A stretch of DNA of 16,427 bases from Terana coerulea (lineage: Eukaryota > Basidiomycota > Agaricomycetes > Polyporales > Phanerochaetaceae): assembly GCA_024811115.1 (NCBI GenBank), contig JAKOGH010000428.1, positions 1-16,427 of the forward strand, in the 5' to 3' direction. Each line of letters begins with the position of its first letter. Position 1 is the first letter of the stretch. The translations under genes were made by a program, and so were the position numbers. A model generated the notes under the pieces. It was not told the origin of the DNA and made no database searches. It worked only from the letters and a program-made list of their open reading frames with translations. Positions 16,162 to 16,427 of this stretch are shown one piece after another.

Positions 16162-16427
16162 TTGAACCATGTATATATCTGCTTTACTCTGTCAAATCAG
16201 TATAATTGCAACGGTAGATCATAATAGAGTTATATACTTCATCTAAAAGGGTTTGTATGGTGTGCCTTATATTATACATCATTTTGAAGCTCAGTGTCTG
16301 ATAGAGGCTGCCAGTTGCCATTTTTGGCAGCTATTTATCGCATCATATATACACCAAAACATAAGCAGAGTGATATTTGGTGCTCAGTTTACAAGCACAA
16401 TAATGAAAAATAGTTTAGATATGCTAC
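16162..16427. other. AT-rich right end, no gene
   Basis: AT-rich sequence with no open frame of note. It may be the interior of the element whose end is suggested by the neighbouring hairpin repeats. Confidence 0.35.

Noticed and set aside
1..16427. tRNA, rRNA or CRISPR arrays
   Set aside because: No cloverleaf-like sequence with A and B boxes, no rRNA-like segment and no regular repeat-spacer array was seen on reading; a covariance-model search was not possible.

Overview
The window looks like nuclear DNA from a filamentous basidiomycete, most likely an Agaricomycete. The genes are cut by many very short introns (about 49 to 71 nt) with GTRNGT-type donors, CTRAY-like branch sites and mostly CAG/TAG acceptors. 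Genes are compact and on both strands, and the gene families (an F-box protein, a nucleoplasmin-like nuclear protein, an MFS transporter, an SDR and an FAD monooxygenase) are typical of such genomes. The taxonomic call is inference; no marker gene is present.

Layout, left to right. (1) A possible last exon of a gene running in from the left (65-214, +). (2) An eight-exon MFS transporter gene (2532-429, -) with one missing base in a C run. (3) About 1.1 kb with no supportable gene. (4) A 2,024-bp non-autonomous DNA transposon (3667-5690) with 25-bp perfect terminal inverted repeats and an 8-bp target duplication, built from two diverged sub-units; the left one carries a 113-bp perfect internal inverted repeat. 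(5) An F-box protein gene (6062-7426, +) interrupted by an in-frame TAG. (6) A nucleoplasmin-like nuclear protein gene (7772-8909, +) that resembles the N-terminal half of fungal FKBP-type nuclear prolyl isomerases but has no FKBP domain. (7) A small basic protein of unknown function (9977-9214, -). (8) A short-chain dehydrogenase (10422-11693, +) and, convergent with it, an FAD-dependent monooxygenase (13533-12079, -); both are intact after splicing. (9) A broken ankyrin-like coding remnant (about 15166-14356, -). (10) A gene-poor right end with short repeated motifs and a GTTTGGTTC-rich hairpin.

Exon joins were worked out by hand from reading frame, splice motifs and family motifs. For the MFS, nucleoplasmin-like, SDR and monooxygenase genes the summed exon lengths divide by three (with one base added for the first two), which is a good internal check. 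The SDR and monooxygenase are convergent neighbours and both are redox enzymes, but nothing in the window shows that they share a pathway. Several genes carry exactly one missing base or one stop. That pattern is compatible with real decay near a transposon or with uncorrected sequencing indels, and reads would be needed to decide.
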